A stretch of DNA of 64,000 nt. Origin: Caecitellus pseudoparvulus. Its lineage: Eukaryota; Bigyra: Bicosoecida. Location of the stretch: assembly GCA_965644315.1 (NCBI GenBank), contig CBFFRQ010000018.1, positions 806,001 to 870,000 of the forward strand, written 5' to 3'. The stretch's first letter is position 1. Each line of letters opens with the position of its first letter. The notes below the pieces were generated by a model that made no database searches, was not told the origin of the DNA, and worked only from the letters and a program-made list of their open reading frames with translations. Below, one piece after another: positions 15,001-22,700 of the stretch. The translations under genes were made by a program, and so were the position numbers.

Positions 15001-18000
15001 ACCTCCGACATCCCGCGCTTCGCCACGGCTTAGAGCAAGCTCCGAGCTTGGCTTTGAGACTCGCGGAGGGAGGTGCAGTGCTCGACGTTGCGTACCCACG
15101 GAACGGTGATGAAGGCAGTGCTGGCCGCGTCCCGCCGTCCACCTTCACCAAGCAACGCCTTGCAGCTCAATTCTTCAACAACACAGCTTGGTTCTCGGAG
15201 CCCGAGCTCCTTGGACTGCTGTCTGCCCTGAAGGACGCAACGCCCAGGGCTCGCGAGGCATTCTATGCAGAGTGCATTGTAGGCCGCAGGAGGGACAAGC
15301 AGACGTGGGCTGAGACGGCTCTTGGAACACTGTTCAAGGAGCAGGACGAAACGAGGTTGTCGAATCTGCGCCGAGCTTTGGATGCAGCTGGGCGTGTCTG
15401 GGCCGAGAAGCATGGTGGCAGCTTGAAGGCCGCTTTCGTAGCACTTGCTGGTGGGGAGTCGGTCCGAGTGAGTACTGCGGCATTAAAGGGCTGCCTCATG
15501 CAGCTGTCAGTCCCTGAACTCGATGAAGAGACCGCTGAGCAGCTGGCTGCATCGGCTGATGGCGACGATGACAGGCTGGTGGATTGGGTTGACGTGAAGG
15601 AGCGATTTACACCCCCTGCATCTCCGGATTCCAGGGCCCGGCATCTGGGGGCACATTCTGCTGCAAGCGGCTTGAAAGACGCCTTGCAGCTGATTGTCAG
15701 ACACGAACGATCCCGTCAGGACAAGGTGTCGGCACTGTTAGAATCTCAAGCCGCAACAAGCGAAGGTGCTGCAGAGGAGGTGCCACCCAGCCCACAAGGC
15801 GAGGATAGTCGACTCAACCCTGTGGAAGACAGAGAAGAAGTGTTTGTCGCGAAAACCGTTGCCAATCGCACGGGAACGATTGCAGATCACCTCAATGCCA
15901 GCGAGGTGCTGAGTGTCGGCGAGCTGCTGCTCACTTCTGGCGGAGGCGTTGCAATTGACTCTGACGTCGTGGTGTCCACGAAGGGCAGCTACGTGGCGTC
16001 TGTCTCGCCACGGAGAGTGCTGCTGCGCCGGTCTGCACACTACTTTGAGACGACACTGGTGCAGCTGAGTGAGTCGTCTGCGGCGAGCCATGCTCGTGTG
16101 GCAGCGGTGGGATGGGGCGATGCGAGTTTCACAGGCAGCTCTTCCCGAGCAGAAGGGGTAGGGGACACTCACTGCTCGTGGTCTTTCTCTGTGCTTGCTG
16201 TCCCGCCGTCGGCTGTGTCCGCCTCTTCGTCTCTGCTGCCGGGAATGGCTGCTGCTGAGACCGTGCATGTTGGCTTGTTCAGGCTTGGAGGCCAAGCATA
16301 CGCTGGTTCAGTTTTGCGAGACGCAGCGCCTCAGCTGGACATGCTGGCGCCCCATGCAGCTGCCGCAAATCGGCAAGCAACTGTTCTCCTTCCAGGGCAC
16401 GAAGATGCCTTGCACGCCATCCTTCTCATGGAGGGTGACAACATCAGCACTGTTGTGGACGTGGACTCGTGTGCCGTTTCGTGGCGTGTCAACGATCGGG
16501 CTGTCGAAACAGTCTCAGGCCAGACTGCTGTGCATGTGGAGGGTGTGCGAGGTGGCTTCGTTGCGTCCCTAACGGTAACAGCCAAGGCCGCAGTGCAGAT
16601 GAACACAGGCAACATGCCGTTCCGGTTCCTTCCCCCGCCAGGTGTGACTTCGCTTCGACGTGCAGGGCGACGTACGCAGGAAGTCAAGGTCGTTCGAGAG
16701 GCAGGGGATGCAGCAGGCCGCTTCGTTGCGACCGCTGAAGTTGAAGGCCTAAGTATCAAGAACAACACCATCATGAACGTTGGCTTCTTTCCCACAGCCG
16801 TGTGTGCGGGGGTGCTGCTCACTACAGGCAAGTGGTACTATGAAGCCACAGTCCTGCGCAAGGGGAACGGGTCGCAGATCGGGTGGGGGGACATCGAGTT
16901 TTGTGGCCTTGGTGGAGGGCGCGGTGTAGGAGACGATGAGCACTCCTTTGCGTTCGATGGAGAGCGGGTGTGCTTGTGGCACCGTCAGAACTCGCCAGGG
17001 TTTGGGCGAGCATGGCACACGGGCGATACGGTGGGCTTTGCGGTTGACTTGGACCGCCGCACGTTGAGTTTCGGCATCAACGGCCAGTGGAAGAGTCCCT
17101 TGGGAGTCGCTTTCCGTGACATCAAGTTTGTGTGTGGGCTGACACCCGCTGTCACGCCCCAGGGGAAAGACACCGCCTTCGCGGTGAACTTGGGGGAGCG
17201 CCCAATGCGCTATCCTCCGCCCGAGACGTCATACGGCACAGTCTGGCAGTGGTTGGTCGCGCACAAGCCAGACTTGAAGAGCAGAACACGGGGTGGTGCT
17301 GCTCCTGGGCAGCCGCTGGAGCTAGTCAACAACCCTACGGGAGAAGTGTACGGCGTCGCAGGTCCAGCCGCTGCACAAGGCACCGGCATTTCTGCGGATG
17401 CTGCATCGGAGCTGCCTGCCTCGGTTCCCTTGACTCGGGGTGTCTCCACGTTGCAGACTGTTGCAAGCATGCAGGACGAGCTTAGCATCCCCTTGCGGGT
17501 TTCCAGTGGCTTTCGCCTCGTGAGTCGTCGAGGCAAGTCCTACGAACTCACCGTCAAGGGCTCCCTGCCGCCAAGTGTCGTTGGTGATGGGGTTGCTGTG
17601 CATTCAGGCAAGTGGTACTATGAAGTCCTTGTGTCGTCCAAGACAGCTGCTTCCTCTGTCATCGTTGGGTGGGCTGATGCGCGGTTTTCTGGACGATGGG
17701 CGCGCAGGGCGACGGTCGGCGACGACAGTGCATCGTGGGGCTGGGCAGCCACGGCAGGGGAATTCCGCCACTCTGGTAAGTCCCACCCGCTAAAGCCGAA
17801 GCAGCTAGGCAGTGCTGAGCAGGCCATGGCGGCACCGCCAGTTCCTGTCCGCGCTGGCTCCATCCTTGGCGTCGCGGTGGATGTTGACGCTGGCAGGTTC
17901 ACTTTCACTCTCAATGGTGAGTGGGACACACGGGCAGAGTCTGGGAGCGCCAGCTCAAGTTTGCAGCACAGGAGCGCAGACAGTGCCCGCAAGGCTGATC

Positions 18001-18368
18001 TGCAGGCTAGGCTTGCCGCTGCCGCAGCGGAAGAAGACTGGGACAAGCTGGAAGATCTGCAGATGGAGCTGAGCCTGATGGAAGCCATTGCCGAGAGCCA
18101 AGCCGATGCCAGCACTGAAGTTGACCAGACTGATACTGGCGCCGCAGCTCCTGCGGTCTTGGCGGACTTGGCGAGCGCTGGGGTTGTAGATGGCACCATT
18201 GAGCAAGGCATCGTTGGTGGTTTGACCCCTGCTGTGTCCGCCGCCCATGACACGTCCATTGTGCTGAACTTTGGTGGCCCTGAGGGTGAGGGCTTCCGGC
18301 ATTCTCCTCCCTCTGGGTACCAACCGCTGCACTTGCGCCTCGTGGAGTTGCAACAGGGGTCTGCCTGA
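3..18368 (+). CDS. Giant P-loop/helicase-like protein with CUB-like and three SPRY domains (DUF3638/DUF3645 type), 5' partial
   Basis: One frame stays open from the left edge for over 6,100 codons without an intron, so the true start lies outside the window. Residues are counted from nt 12. A CUB-like beta-sandwich segment lies near 1124-1208. A helicase-like core follows: Walker A MGQGKT at 3589-3594, a Walker B-like DEVD at 3790-3793, GFSGTPSD near 4300 and a motif VI-like QGAWRMRGLGKGQ at 4462-4474. This order and the wording around the P-loop match the large eukaryotic DUF3638/DUF3645 proteins, whose biochemical role is not settled; databases often label them ubiquitinyl hydrolase, and I see no proof of that here. 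A possible EF-hand-like acidic loop lies near 5182. Three SPRY domains close the protein, two with WYYE cores at about 5608 and 5867 and the first near 5340-5535. The gene converges on DPH7 with about 30 bp between stops. Confidence 0.85.
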   Translation, partial: DLTLRFPGEDQATELHRLAAAAAKSAIEGPCLDEAAELDPQQAHAAAHPKRVDQALSWEETLAALAATEKACDEVRQKGGASSSASQSPLHTVMSIVEHTMLEVLPAPVAWSERRAATGVVDAWTPASVTISEQRSALAIIFSLFCHYTSAWRSLPYDRNAAGAHQVTAAALAAAFDSTLRLVASDEPSPLSLLLQGVNDAWASKFAIPLVPLIEAAGIEIATDRAEAAAARAASRRAQGESDTKDDRPVQEILLDRPAYRYAAAWACAPGTSLPKFAPAFTLDYHEWGQPHTTLLALTDTALFAGYPHAASRRSQVAAYFSELATASQSKGRDMAAPPAPGQEVRAPSAKASALALPQKGGRFGSSIKFKEEDAWSEFTTFLLADMKRDSCLPPSAPALPFTDTQVASAAARGQGSFMYVGYWMSEEWEEFPEYGLLRDFLVAVTSSAFISVRGSSVLPGAQGEYYPDDMHSSWAVTRNYAAEGHGQGDDIDMQIKHMGGDLRPRAPGSVETATLSDGLALVGLKSSVRPSTAAGSRPGGSGGLMSTIMQAMMSGDPASAQDAMLEAAEAAGIELPDDPNDPQQGMAFISRLMQSGVGGSGMPGGMPMGGVPPGATPGAPGQCPMQTPVLTAQTLDDAAHVNHALVAPFDVLLQRPGPVQAAAGELLRALLLHDRLASEQKDLWAAFWKAWPLLVGRGGQGGQAGEADHVASAGVDDEERILRVRDLPTFNASLSPQDSEALISLLTVRYTRIPLLLRFFSENRLGALFHPHLQLLTERVLFEPGPYAAASSLSPLTIQAVPLGSAEEHSVMATPSGLLANELWHCAEGVADPLLAIANNVANMCHGHYSSSFVGLLFYVLRLVYGVEASLVQAVEAHITSGSQATPQGKSASVALLRLRKFTLGTARAVLLKYIDQAAADFDRLGRAADAQTQPGESQASSEEVASQRSVITSTQVTLHAHHALLFAFLAQLADDGAGESKASDSASLQPPIGEQDLFYLSPEHASAMLSSVSFVTAWASQRSTFPLGDTPQEVLKAGGPSLSVPLGEVYRAMSRQRRSITTIAAAMPARDLDHLLDGVLSTALRRVEHRPGWEPASKPAFKCERTLGSPHPYLPATDTYETISFPGAESMTLSFDQKSATASERDYVIVYTSSACASYWGTGKFSLADGWPGAGGRPPLVIPADNAVVHFHSEGDSIGDWGWGLHVEATVNAPAAMKLSTQPLPGAAAASLCSSAGYDVGSIPSTIPLSWAQAAMAATWNDQAAALQHVEQHALQLAARLGLDGKATADGHESDSFTALFRDGTGNVQIDLQTGEIFIGNRSRAPVPSHIASHADFASVFGSERPLASLLSSNLHAKTFELDHGLFTYRLVAWTPVGAPPSERDMVNIHAPSSRQEGDAGAAAAEPLPAPASQPLLKAEPSTVHEDDDMLLSEQATHRNMPLRIRGSVEWRGQKYSTRWSPTSFEAMLEEVLVSALTSAQLPPGTPRQSFLLPEGVGQSRSSHDVVAAAMDAFSSSRLTARVLHLFEWMAPAITATAGLVEDHIIRTGGAQQAGGGDVDKAGTGRSGSRMWASANAVHRVAADILRKLKLHEAAAEQEAQADAMCGAGSGAADPSTQPATGDVLLRALWFVPPQGDFIKRLGKPGTWFSLEVSATRQVVQVYQLVESGRRTLRSLVACSDGRAALRSIDVVPSTMQPDQLLHARHAVASPCTESDPAALIAARTKSKTRAPSRRWASSKPKQGPAPSSIGSIIVSRKFAAAGDAGAFSRTWEEHVPEHLLYGSLPHALLEAYDFWKGTRPALPQPVGSTKFVSAGPSLATVLRGYPRDDSADSILEVDIASDGSGHAIVRRFSMQAFRAHCRALADISTLRRQASKAASGAAPALAVSESAAWSKYVAAMSQMDEGAVCTLLNVSSGSLLSPARRIADTLSRIESISHVLVWSHSFAFQGANVSVSKVELPRLKTSFSPRLDEEGRMRVYCDEFSGHYLSDDRDTSILRHMKGIPHSVLLSNRAGEHSILVPNLPLHRPAVKAEPFTTDIITCHGEGWESAVSTRLYRYPVHASGAFLAVPSVAAAWYLVLLRLMHRDYEGAAELLPACATDVAFSSEEAWVAAMVNRTAGFDEDSSEAPSEGGPEGQGEVKIDAPDMHPNAHALRLRLALIQFEAGMLTGPLVPKVLARDFTKYVSKQPHVAAFARLSPSEEVDVVAGIKAAAGPDAGDFASGRQEYASALVAVAEESALQAERFESVRAELRAQIAEVDLHLSADLGASADGVEGAAGAPPPPPPASRPSLTTEVSTLAASGILRSCTVQTPHPFAGSLLVEGASRQVARTQRNADSSGGAAADQQRSRVLWQLQWFKGGESVEVAFSEECTLGMGPAELRVYAVEQYPPQSSGDGADPASSEILELSGTFDSETDIPASWELLDTLRDSAKGNNSGQMLWPGVGGMPALIADAPGVALVYVQGAEVPPTHIPRRGGLVAVEPPWGWKAVVTASVPITSGAEAVAELWQGVKLSRQASSKAAEEHDTAKLQEQRAQLVALLEGAFPAEVTRELALGGPSMGSGSSAVRDVLEAVEHQLQGTGQLKEGSAAPVYDPLSEVVMSYDPAPTSLFQYVGTLADSSSSMGVPREVQQARYVRPKPASDTGGHIEWWELLEKVWNDDTPGLMDTPSRPGWAFLYEVLTSAVPVDITALPPKEDPSMRQEEEEEGESSGGAAASGSGRAASTDAVSHWYESSREGSGGTADAPCLTSSATATYVRLILLSMLAHHSAGPASATVPQQLYLVLLGATVAAAAASRPDVAVDVFAKSSLSAGEQVEPFVSPDAGPEERFTLEQFPLLPLHDEAMAIMAQERGVCSMEYFLTRKYQDFPYQVGAPSDVAQAFTALTGQQGHGGGQAASRMGFSMWHRGTNIGPILWARIVACVVRGVNSGAWLHEKKVREAAHAVLDSSGTLAVGALPEVKQQMLAAHARDVVKLTISLKCLPPPRAVVDDTSCAARFLQRKTAGVAPEDLEQFASSPLGSLAQGDGPGAPFVQLLPGPGNDEHPDGPLLDALPFKLGETTKGMAAVESYVGAQMLERMASDLDASAQKARSKKVPQLTVLCDTKLSCIQAAVSAADKSVQAALAGADGHTLSLEAAAGFSDEAAQVVTDAMAELERLQNHLQGLRARDSAQAAAAQRALVRAANWTSPSTESSPSEVAERLTFSMLRAHGDSAWISFPLLAAVVMSPSPQAVLSKLNPFLSEEGINQLLCETQVLLLRCNRISQLARCVADVSSVMDRLSQLLTSRLSAAAQLSTPAGHCAPSHAIVCQALEESAFDPCGAAELLSVHLRSVASASEAVRDALSRLPAHAGESDETPQVDVGEPSKAADAAHPPSSTASPAARLERLAPRLAALALQVAYKEAGALPLQRLSGQSLQGALDKALSRLCPDTQAATLRALLGDHHTASSSSPRSPDSISLRSLAFISWLLECVVDVRCAWKGTVLSVPAAPARLSTRKQCLEVFADRVKSSSAMLHVLRHAAMRLAGQLTARRHFMHAETGGWRYDPRFLVFEFVSTFILRRRQVELVIDFLKAAYAGESNVSQMIMGQGKTTVIGPLLALVLADGRSLVTQVCPAPLLDQTKSVLRGVFCSVIAKRILTLKFERSSPLYFPDEAAGGPAAGIEKLKGLVRKLQRAKRERAIVATTPETLKSMMLKYVDLLATVASAPVESRMDIESIPARAVRDAAGRSAASLWAAGAAADQLRNLIALWGGTAVWDGVLAESTGGCDHRFPGLNKKVPSKGLLLLDEVDLLLHSLRSELNFPVGIKHRLNMWPRRWEFPIHLLDALFASCDPTSGVAQLLSEGIAPAASQASPDEGDSEVAEESSDQLDLSADSVTSGMGRVSVPGFRSGSESDSILRELRHALADGVASFAMQPLPHPTLLSPAFYEARLRPVLARWAMLWLRSQSAVQRTFGSLPLAAAAPVIAELLQVDCTEPAGVAAARAAAARVPDTRSLAGDFLVGDAPVLGGAAEEHILAYVQGCPIPSSPPAQWLQEQQRLAEEEAVSLLSAAAAVDEGIADAERAELASQPALAMQCVNLVREWITTFMPHCMSKINRVSYGLLTPRDLARYTQEMLGRMPRSRRLLAVPFVGKDVPSDASEFAHPEVLIGLSICAMRYEGLRRSDLKVVLDSMKSDLQNESGRMENRPTRVLFSDWLARADADFKQVLEAVALPAESKQALSQISPAQSVLPLELAQPREATQFDSMYSALRRSPEIITHYLRQHVFMEVMRHQDIKLTATGVDLGSDMLFGTRLGFSGTPSDLLPLSLRPCHYEPGSEADIVRVLTDESLVSAQPLDAWSVTSLLKHIAKASPPFHALIDTGALVTGMNNEQVARFLLSVGLPGMRGCVFLDDKDRKSIVLREGGAPMPLAECGIPPHERFCFYDQTHCTGMHIDQALNARAAVTLGKDMTLRDYAQGAWRMRGLGKGQTLTAVVVPEVRELIEGVVSRQAPHAAQGGSAAGTGLSRQTGALGPQTSDGEGGSPLPPAPALSLTRSLSSSVPADVQLSSRPSGLTLSLPAAVVAWLTFNSIKSEQLQFLALCQQNVAYAWRRTAFTDLIRTSQPSQAQFKVSRLGLKTRFHAPVTRAEVEAFLHTIPAEQVPVEFPDSASNEPSGHGQDGRLAALLERDPESLTTDEQLELALLMSALDAPQPAPAEAEDSGDATTAGAGEGEAGTPTQSTEGGAAGAVTDAEPSQPGGGEPPVELVRGNVAWLRMCVEVFREPLDMSIPSDVPEPQPFEAKLAAEAARWKELISAEEDKAVLPGMTTKAYVAAILEEAAQATAAQGEDAYKSNSHDAEVVQEQEKESEQEAQVEIQQEVEVQFADGSDTLMPWPLTALRSQSLSSEEAAAVASLSGSQPPAAPLGLQSLLADGMFYSMQDFELLRGREKLAFPAGLLVSQNHTPQLASPTLPRRLRNVVVILQLADRGGSGDDSSVMLSLLEAQTVRRAVHLRHPALRHGLEQAPSLALRLAEGGAVLDVAYPRNGDEGSAGRVPPSTFTKQRLAAQFFNNTAWFSEPELLGLLSALKDATPRAREAFYAECIVGRRRDKQTWAETALGTLFKEQDETRLSNLRRALDAAGRVWAEKHGGSLKAAFVALAGGESVRVSTAALKGCLMQLSVPELDEETAEQLAASADGDDDRLVDWVDVKERFTPPASPDSRARHLGAHSAASGLKDALQLIVRHERSRQDKVSALLESQAATSEGAAEEVPPSPQGEDSRLNPVEDREEVFVAKTVANRTGTIADHLNASEVLSVGELLLTSGGGVAIDSDVVVSTKGSYVASVSPRRVLLRRSAHYFETTLVQLSESSAASHARVAAVGWGDASFTGSSSRAEGVGDTHCSWSFSVLAVPPSAVSASSSLLPGMAAAETVHVGLFRLGGQAYAGSVLRDAAPQLDMLAPHAAAANRQATVLLPGHEDALHAILLMEGDNISTVVDVDSCAVSWRVNDRAVETVSGQTAVHVEGVRGGFVASLTVTAKAAVQMNTGNMPFRFLPPPGVTSLRRAGRRTQEVKVVREAGDAAGRFVATAEVEGLSIKNNTIMNVGFFPTAVCAGVLLTTGKWYYEATVLRKGNGSQIGWGDIEFCGLGGGRGVGDDEHSFAFDGERVCLWHRQNSPGFGRAWHTGDTVGFAVDLDRRTLSFGINGQWKSPLGVAFRDIKFVCGLTPAVTPQGKDTAFAVNLGERPMRYPPPETSYGTVWQWLVAHKPDLKSRTRGGAAPGQPLELVNNPTGEVYGVAGPAAAQGTGISADAASELPASVPLTRGVSTLQTVASMQDELSIPLRVSSGFRLVSRRGKSYELTVKGSLPPSVVGDGVAVHSGKWYYEVLVSSKTAASSVIVGWADARFSGRWARRATVGDDSASWGWAATAGEFRHSGKSHPLKPKQLGSAEQAMAAPPVPVRAGSILGVAVDVDAGRFTFTLNGEWDTRAESGSASSSLQHRSADSARKADLQARLAAAAAEEDWDKLEDLQMELSLMEAIAESQADASTEVDQTDTGAAAPAVLADLASAGVVDGTIEQGIVGGLTPAVSAAHDTSIVLNFGGPEGEGFRHSPPSGYQPLHLRLVELQQGSA

Positions 18369-18400
18369 CACCAGCCGCCTTAGCGGTCATGAAATGCACT

Positions 18401-19525
18401 TCATAACTGCCCAGCGGCGCTGCTCCATACATGGAAAGATGCATCGTAGAAGCTGGCACTGCCAACGGCCCAGGCACTGCCTCCAGCTGGCAGCACCCAG
18501 TCCACGCCGTATGCCAGGTGGTCAATTTGCTTCTCTTCACACTTCGGTGTGTGGCCCCAGTAAACACGCTCTGACTTGACTTCCGCGGACGCGGCAGAGG
18601 ACTCCTTGGCTAGCTCCCAGTCAATGACGTGGAATCCGCCTCGCATGGAGGCTGTGGCCATCAAATTTGGGTGAGCAGGGTGCCACTTGATGCGCCACAC
18701 GCCCCCTCCCTGTGCTTGCTGGGCCAATGGCGCCTTTCGGTTTCGAGCGTCCCACAACGCCACCGTACCATCGTACGACCCAGTTGCGAAAGTGTGCTCC
18801 AGCTCCGCGTGCCACTGAGCAGAGCATACGCCCTCAGAGTGCGCAGAGGAGACCCATGTCGGTGTTGCACCCGTGCGAAGGTCAAACGCTTTCAGCTTGC
18901 AGTCGTCTCCCCCAGTCAGCAAGCTGTTCGAGTCCCACGCGTTGAAGGCGACGATCCACACTTGGATGTCCATGCCACCGAAGAACTCGTGAGCCCGCCA
19001 AGAAGAAACCTCCTCCATGCCCCCTTCTCCCATTTCCAGCACGTGCACAGAGCTGTGAGTCGTGGACACCGCCACTTTCGCAGAGGTGTCCCGGCTGCGG
19101 CGGTTGCTCCAGTCCAATGAAAGGGCCATGCTGCCGTCTTCGTCCACCAACCGCTCACTGGTGTGCTGCAAGGAAAGTGACATTTCCTTCAACTGGTAAA
19201 GCTCAACACAGCCGCCAGCCGTTGCAGAAGCCAGCGTCGGCAGAACACCGCCGTCCTCGGCGGCGCAGCTCCACTTCGCGTCCAGCACGCCGTCGCTGGC
19301 CACAAAGTCCCCAATTGAGACCTGGGGTGCGGCTGCGTCGGAGTCTTGCTCCCGAACATGCGCCACCTGGAACCCACCTTGACGCTCGCGGGTCTCTTCG
19401 TCCAACTGGTAGGTGCCAACGACGAGCACACCTTCCCGCTGAGGGCAGCGTTCCACACAATCTGCACAGAAAGGCGTGGAGTGCTCCAACAGCACTTGCC
19501 ACGAAAGTTCAGCCTCTGATGCCAT
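18401..19525 (-). CDS. DPH7: Diphthine methyltransferase, WD-repeat protein DPH7 (WDR85)
   Basis: This is a 374-residue WD40 protein. DPH7 is the methylesterase that removes the methyl ester from the diphthine intermediate on elongation factor 2, so that amidation to diphthamide can finish; it acts in the cytosol. Family hallmarks are visible in order: GTYQLDEETRERQGGF near the N-terminus, a VLDAKWS strand, a GGDD segment in the central blades, an ATGSYDGTVALWDARN blade and GGVWRIKWHPAHPNLM followed by GGFHVIDWE. The frame is open further upstream (to 19657), but the first ATG is at 19525 and gives the expected compact N-terminus (MASEAELSW). It is intronless, and its stop lies about 30 bp from the end of the convergent giant gene, so the 3' UTRs probably overlap. 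Confidence 0.88.
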   Translation of the reverse strand: MASEAELSWQVLLEHSTPFCADCVERCPQREGVLVVGTYQLDEETRERQGGFQVAHVREQDSDAAAPQVSIGDFVASDGVLDAKWSCAAEDGGVLPTLASATAGGCVELYQLKEMSLSLQHTSERLVDEDGSMALSLDWSNRRSRDTSAKVAVSTTHSSVHVLEMGEGGMEEVSSWRAHEFFGGMDIQVWIVAFNAWDSNSLLTGGDDCKLKAFDLRTGATPTWVSSAHSEGVCSAQWHAELEHTFATGSYDGTVALWDARNRKAPLAQQAQGGGVWRIKWHPAHPNLMATASMRGGFHVIDWELAKESSAASAEVKSERVYWGHTPKCEEKQIDHLAYGVDWVLPAGGSAWAVGSASFYDASFHVWSSAAGQL

Positions 19526-19722
19526 GGCAAGGAGTGTCAAATCTCGAGGAGGGGAAACTCGGGGACCAAAGATCAGTGTGACGTCGACAAGACAGCCCCT
19601 CCAAACAGGCGCTCCTGCGGAAATCGCTTCTGAGCAGGCCTTCACGGCAGCACGCACTACAGTGAGGACGCAAAGCGGGGAGTCCTCTTGTGCTGGACAG
19701 TGGGTTGAAGGACTTGTGTAAA

Positions 19723-22700
19723 TTATCGAGGGGGTGCTGGGGCTCCAGGGCGAAAAATCAACCCAGCTGCCTCCGCTTCACTGCGCAGGATCGAGGTGCG
19801 CATGCCTGCGCCGCCTGCACTCTTGCGTTGCAGCTCCAGGCGGCGCTGCTCCCTTTTGATTTTTCGCTTCAGAGAACGAAGTGGTTGATGTTTGGCCGCT
19901 TTGCCCTTCTTCCTCGTCCGCACCTTGCTCCTTGCCTTTGAAGCAGGTGTCGCACTTACCGACCTTCCTTGCCCTGGCTCTGAACTCGGCACCACGGTCT
20001 TCTCTTGAGCCAAGTCGGCAGTGAGTGCTTTGTAGGTGTGGATGAAGAGCGCGGTTGTCTCCTCTGCCCAAGACTCAGCCGCGATAGAGCACCGTGCGAC
20101 AGCTGAAAGAGTTGCACTGGCCGCGACCAAGGGCGCAAAGTGCTCCCTCACGAGAGCCACGTCATCCTCAGCCAGGGCAATGGGGCGAGCCGGAGTCTTC
20201 ACCTCGCAGTGTGACTGACATTCAGACTCCCATGTGACCTTCGGCTCCTGCAAGGCATCTGAGCATTCCTCAGAGGGCATGTGCACGTGTTGGACTTGGC
20301 CGCGAACAGGATCAGCTGAAGCCCGGTCTCCTCGGGCCAGCTTCCCAGCCTGTGCTATCGCACTTGAGGTGAGTGCAGATGCAGGCGCAAGTGACAATAC
20401 ACGGCCATCCCTCGGCATGCTCTCTGGTGCTGCTTCGGAGCCTCGTCTGACCCTGCCTGCTGCCGCACCTGTGACTCCCATCAGCCCACGGCGCAGCCTG
20501 TACAACGCAGTGTTGGCAGCATCCTGCGCAGCAATCTCTTCTGCGTCATGCGGCGGTGTTTGCGCTGCGACAGGCGCTGCTCCACCCTCCCCAGACTGCA
20601 GCTGGCGCTCATACAAGGCGAAAGGGGAGAGCAACGGATACAAAGTCGGCTGCTTATCTGCCACGAAGGCAGTTGCTCCGCGTCGCACCGCTTGAGCGTG
20701 ATGTTCGAGCACTTGCGTTGCAGATGGCTCTGTGCGTCCTTTCGTCTGCGCAGCCCCGCTCGGACGGCGTTGTGGGGACAGGGGTTCAAAGCTCAGCGTG
20801 CTGCGCCGCTGTGCTACAGTCCCGACACGGAATGAGCTTGAACCTGCTGCGAGCGCGACGGTTGGAGACACAAGTTTGCCTTGATGCTGGGAGGGCAACG
20901 GGGACAAGGGAGGCTGGCGTACCGCGCCTGCCTGTTGCGAGGCGGCCGCCACTGAACCAGTCTCCCACTCGTGCACGCTGTCCACGTCACTGAAGCTGTG
21001 GAAGCGCTTTGTTCTGCTTGGAGAGGAAGGCATCGTGTGGCTTCGCAACGACACCACTTCTGACGCCTCACCTTCCACCTCCGCGATGGCAGTTAAGTCT
21101 CTGCGAGACTCGCTTCTCACTCCCTGCTTCAGCATGTGCCCCAAGGACGCAGTAGAAGTTGTTCGGCCGAGGCGAAGAGCTGCTTGCTGGCCAGCGTCAG
21201 CTGCCGGATCACTTGTCGTTCGCCCTGCCGTGCCCAGAGACGAAGGCTGGGCGAGCCAGGAGCTCAAGCGTCGCAGAGCCTGTCGAGCCCCCGGCGACAG
21301 TTTGTCCTGCGGCTGCCAGCCCGGCATGCGCGCCGCAACATCTGCGCCCAGAAATCGCTCCACTGCAGCCGCTGCACGAGCAGCCCCCACCACGTGGAGC
21401 TGCTGCACGGTGGCAGCATGACTAGACACAACTCGTGACGCGGCAATGAGGTCCATGGGGTCGCCACCTGGCACGTGATGTGCACCCCGGGTTTCTGCTT
21501 GGCGCAGGGACTCCCGCAAGCTGTTGGTCAGCTGGAGCACTGCCGTGCGAACATCGCGCCCTAAAACAGATGCTGCAACTCCTCGTGGGGAGGCGCGTCG
21601 TCTGGTTGCGGAGGTGGTTTGACCTGCCGGTCCCGACCTCGCCTGCAGTGTCCCAACCGTCCGTGAAGCCGTAAAGTCGCTGGGCGGGCGAGATCCAGAC
21701 TCGCTTTCAGCACCCTCTGTTGAAGCCAAGCCTTGCAGGAGCGAGGAGTGCCGGCTGAGGGTTCGCCCCTGTTGCTCTGCAATGATGAACGGCACAAGAG
21801 ATGGGGTCAGCAGCGTCCAGAACTCGACAGGAGCCGCCCTCCGCAACTCAGCAAGCGGTGTGGCGCCTGACGTGGCCGGCTGACTCTTTTCGGGGGCAAG
21901 CGCAGCAAGGGATTTGTTCACCATCGCCGCAAGGGCTTCAGCACGCTGGCTGGCAAGGTGTGCCTCGGACGCCGCCGAGAGAGTGGGAGTTGCAGGAGCC
22001 CGATCTCCCCCTGAGCTCGATTCACCGACAGACCCTGGTGAAGAAGGGGGCATTTTGGCTGAGCTTGACAGCCCGGTTGTGTCTCTCGCTGGTTCTAAGC
22101 TCCCGCGTGAGCGGCTCTTGGCCTGCTGCTTTCTGCCTGCAGCTTCAGCATGCGACAAGACGGCTTGCAAAGACGGGGACAGCAGGGCAGGTGACAAAGT
22201 CGTCGCTTGCTCAACTGCGCTGACAGGGCCTGAAGGGTGGCTGGCGTGAATGGAATATGCATGCGCTGGGTCCCTGGCACTAGCCTGCGCGCTGTGGTCT
22301 CCGATAGTCATGCCTGCGCGGAGCGAGGCCTCCCGCTGCCGCAGGCGGAACCAGCGCTTGCGCTCCTCTCTGGCTTGAGGAGGTGTGATGAGATCGTGCA
22401 GGCTATCTGGTGTTCGCAGCACCTCCAGTGCTGTGTCTCGGGTCATGGCAGCAACCCTGGAGCGCCCCAAGGTGGACGCCGCATTCAGGGCTGCCATGGG
22501 GTCCCAACTGGCTCTATCTTGCAACTGGGCCGCCAAACGCAAGCTACTCTGTAGAGATGCTGCCTTGCTACCCTGACGCACCGGCCCAAGGGATCTACTT
22601 AGACCCCCTTCAGGCAAGGACTGCTGGGCAAGGTTGGCGCCGGTCGCTTCCAGCGACGCTGACGCGGCCTTCCGAAAGTCGGACGCGGCTCCAGGCATCA

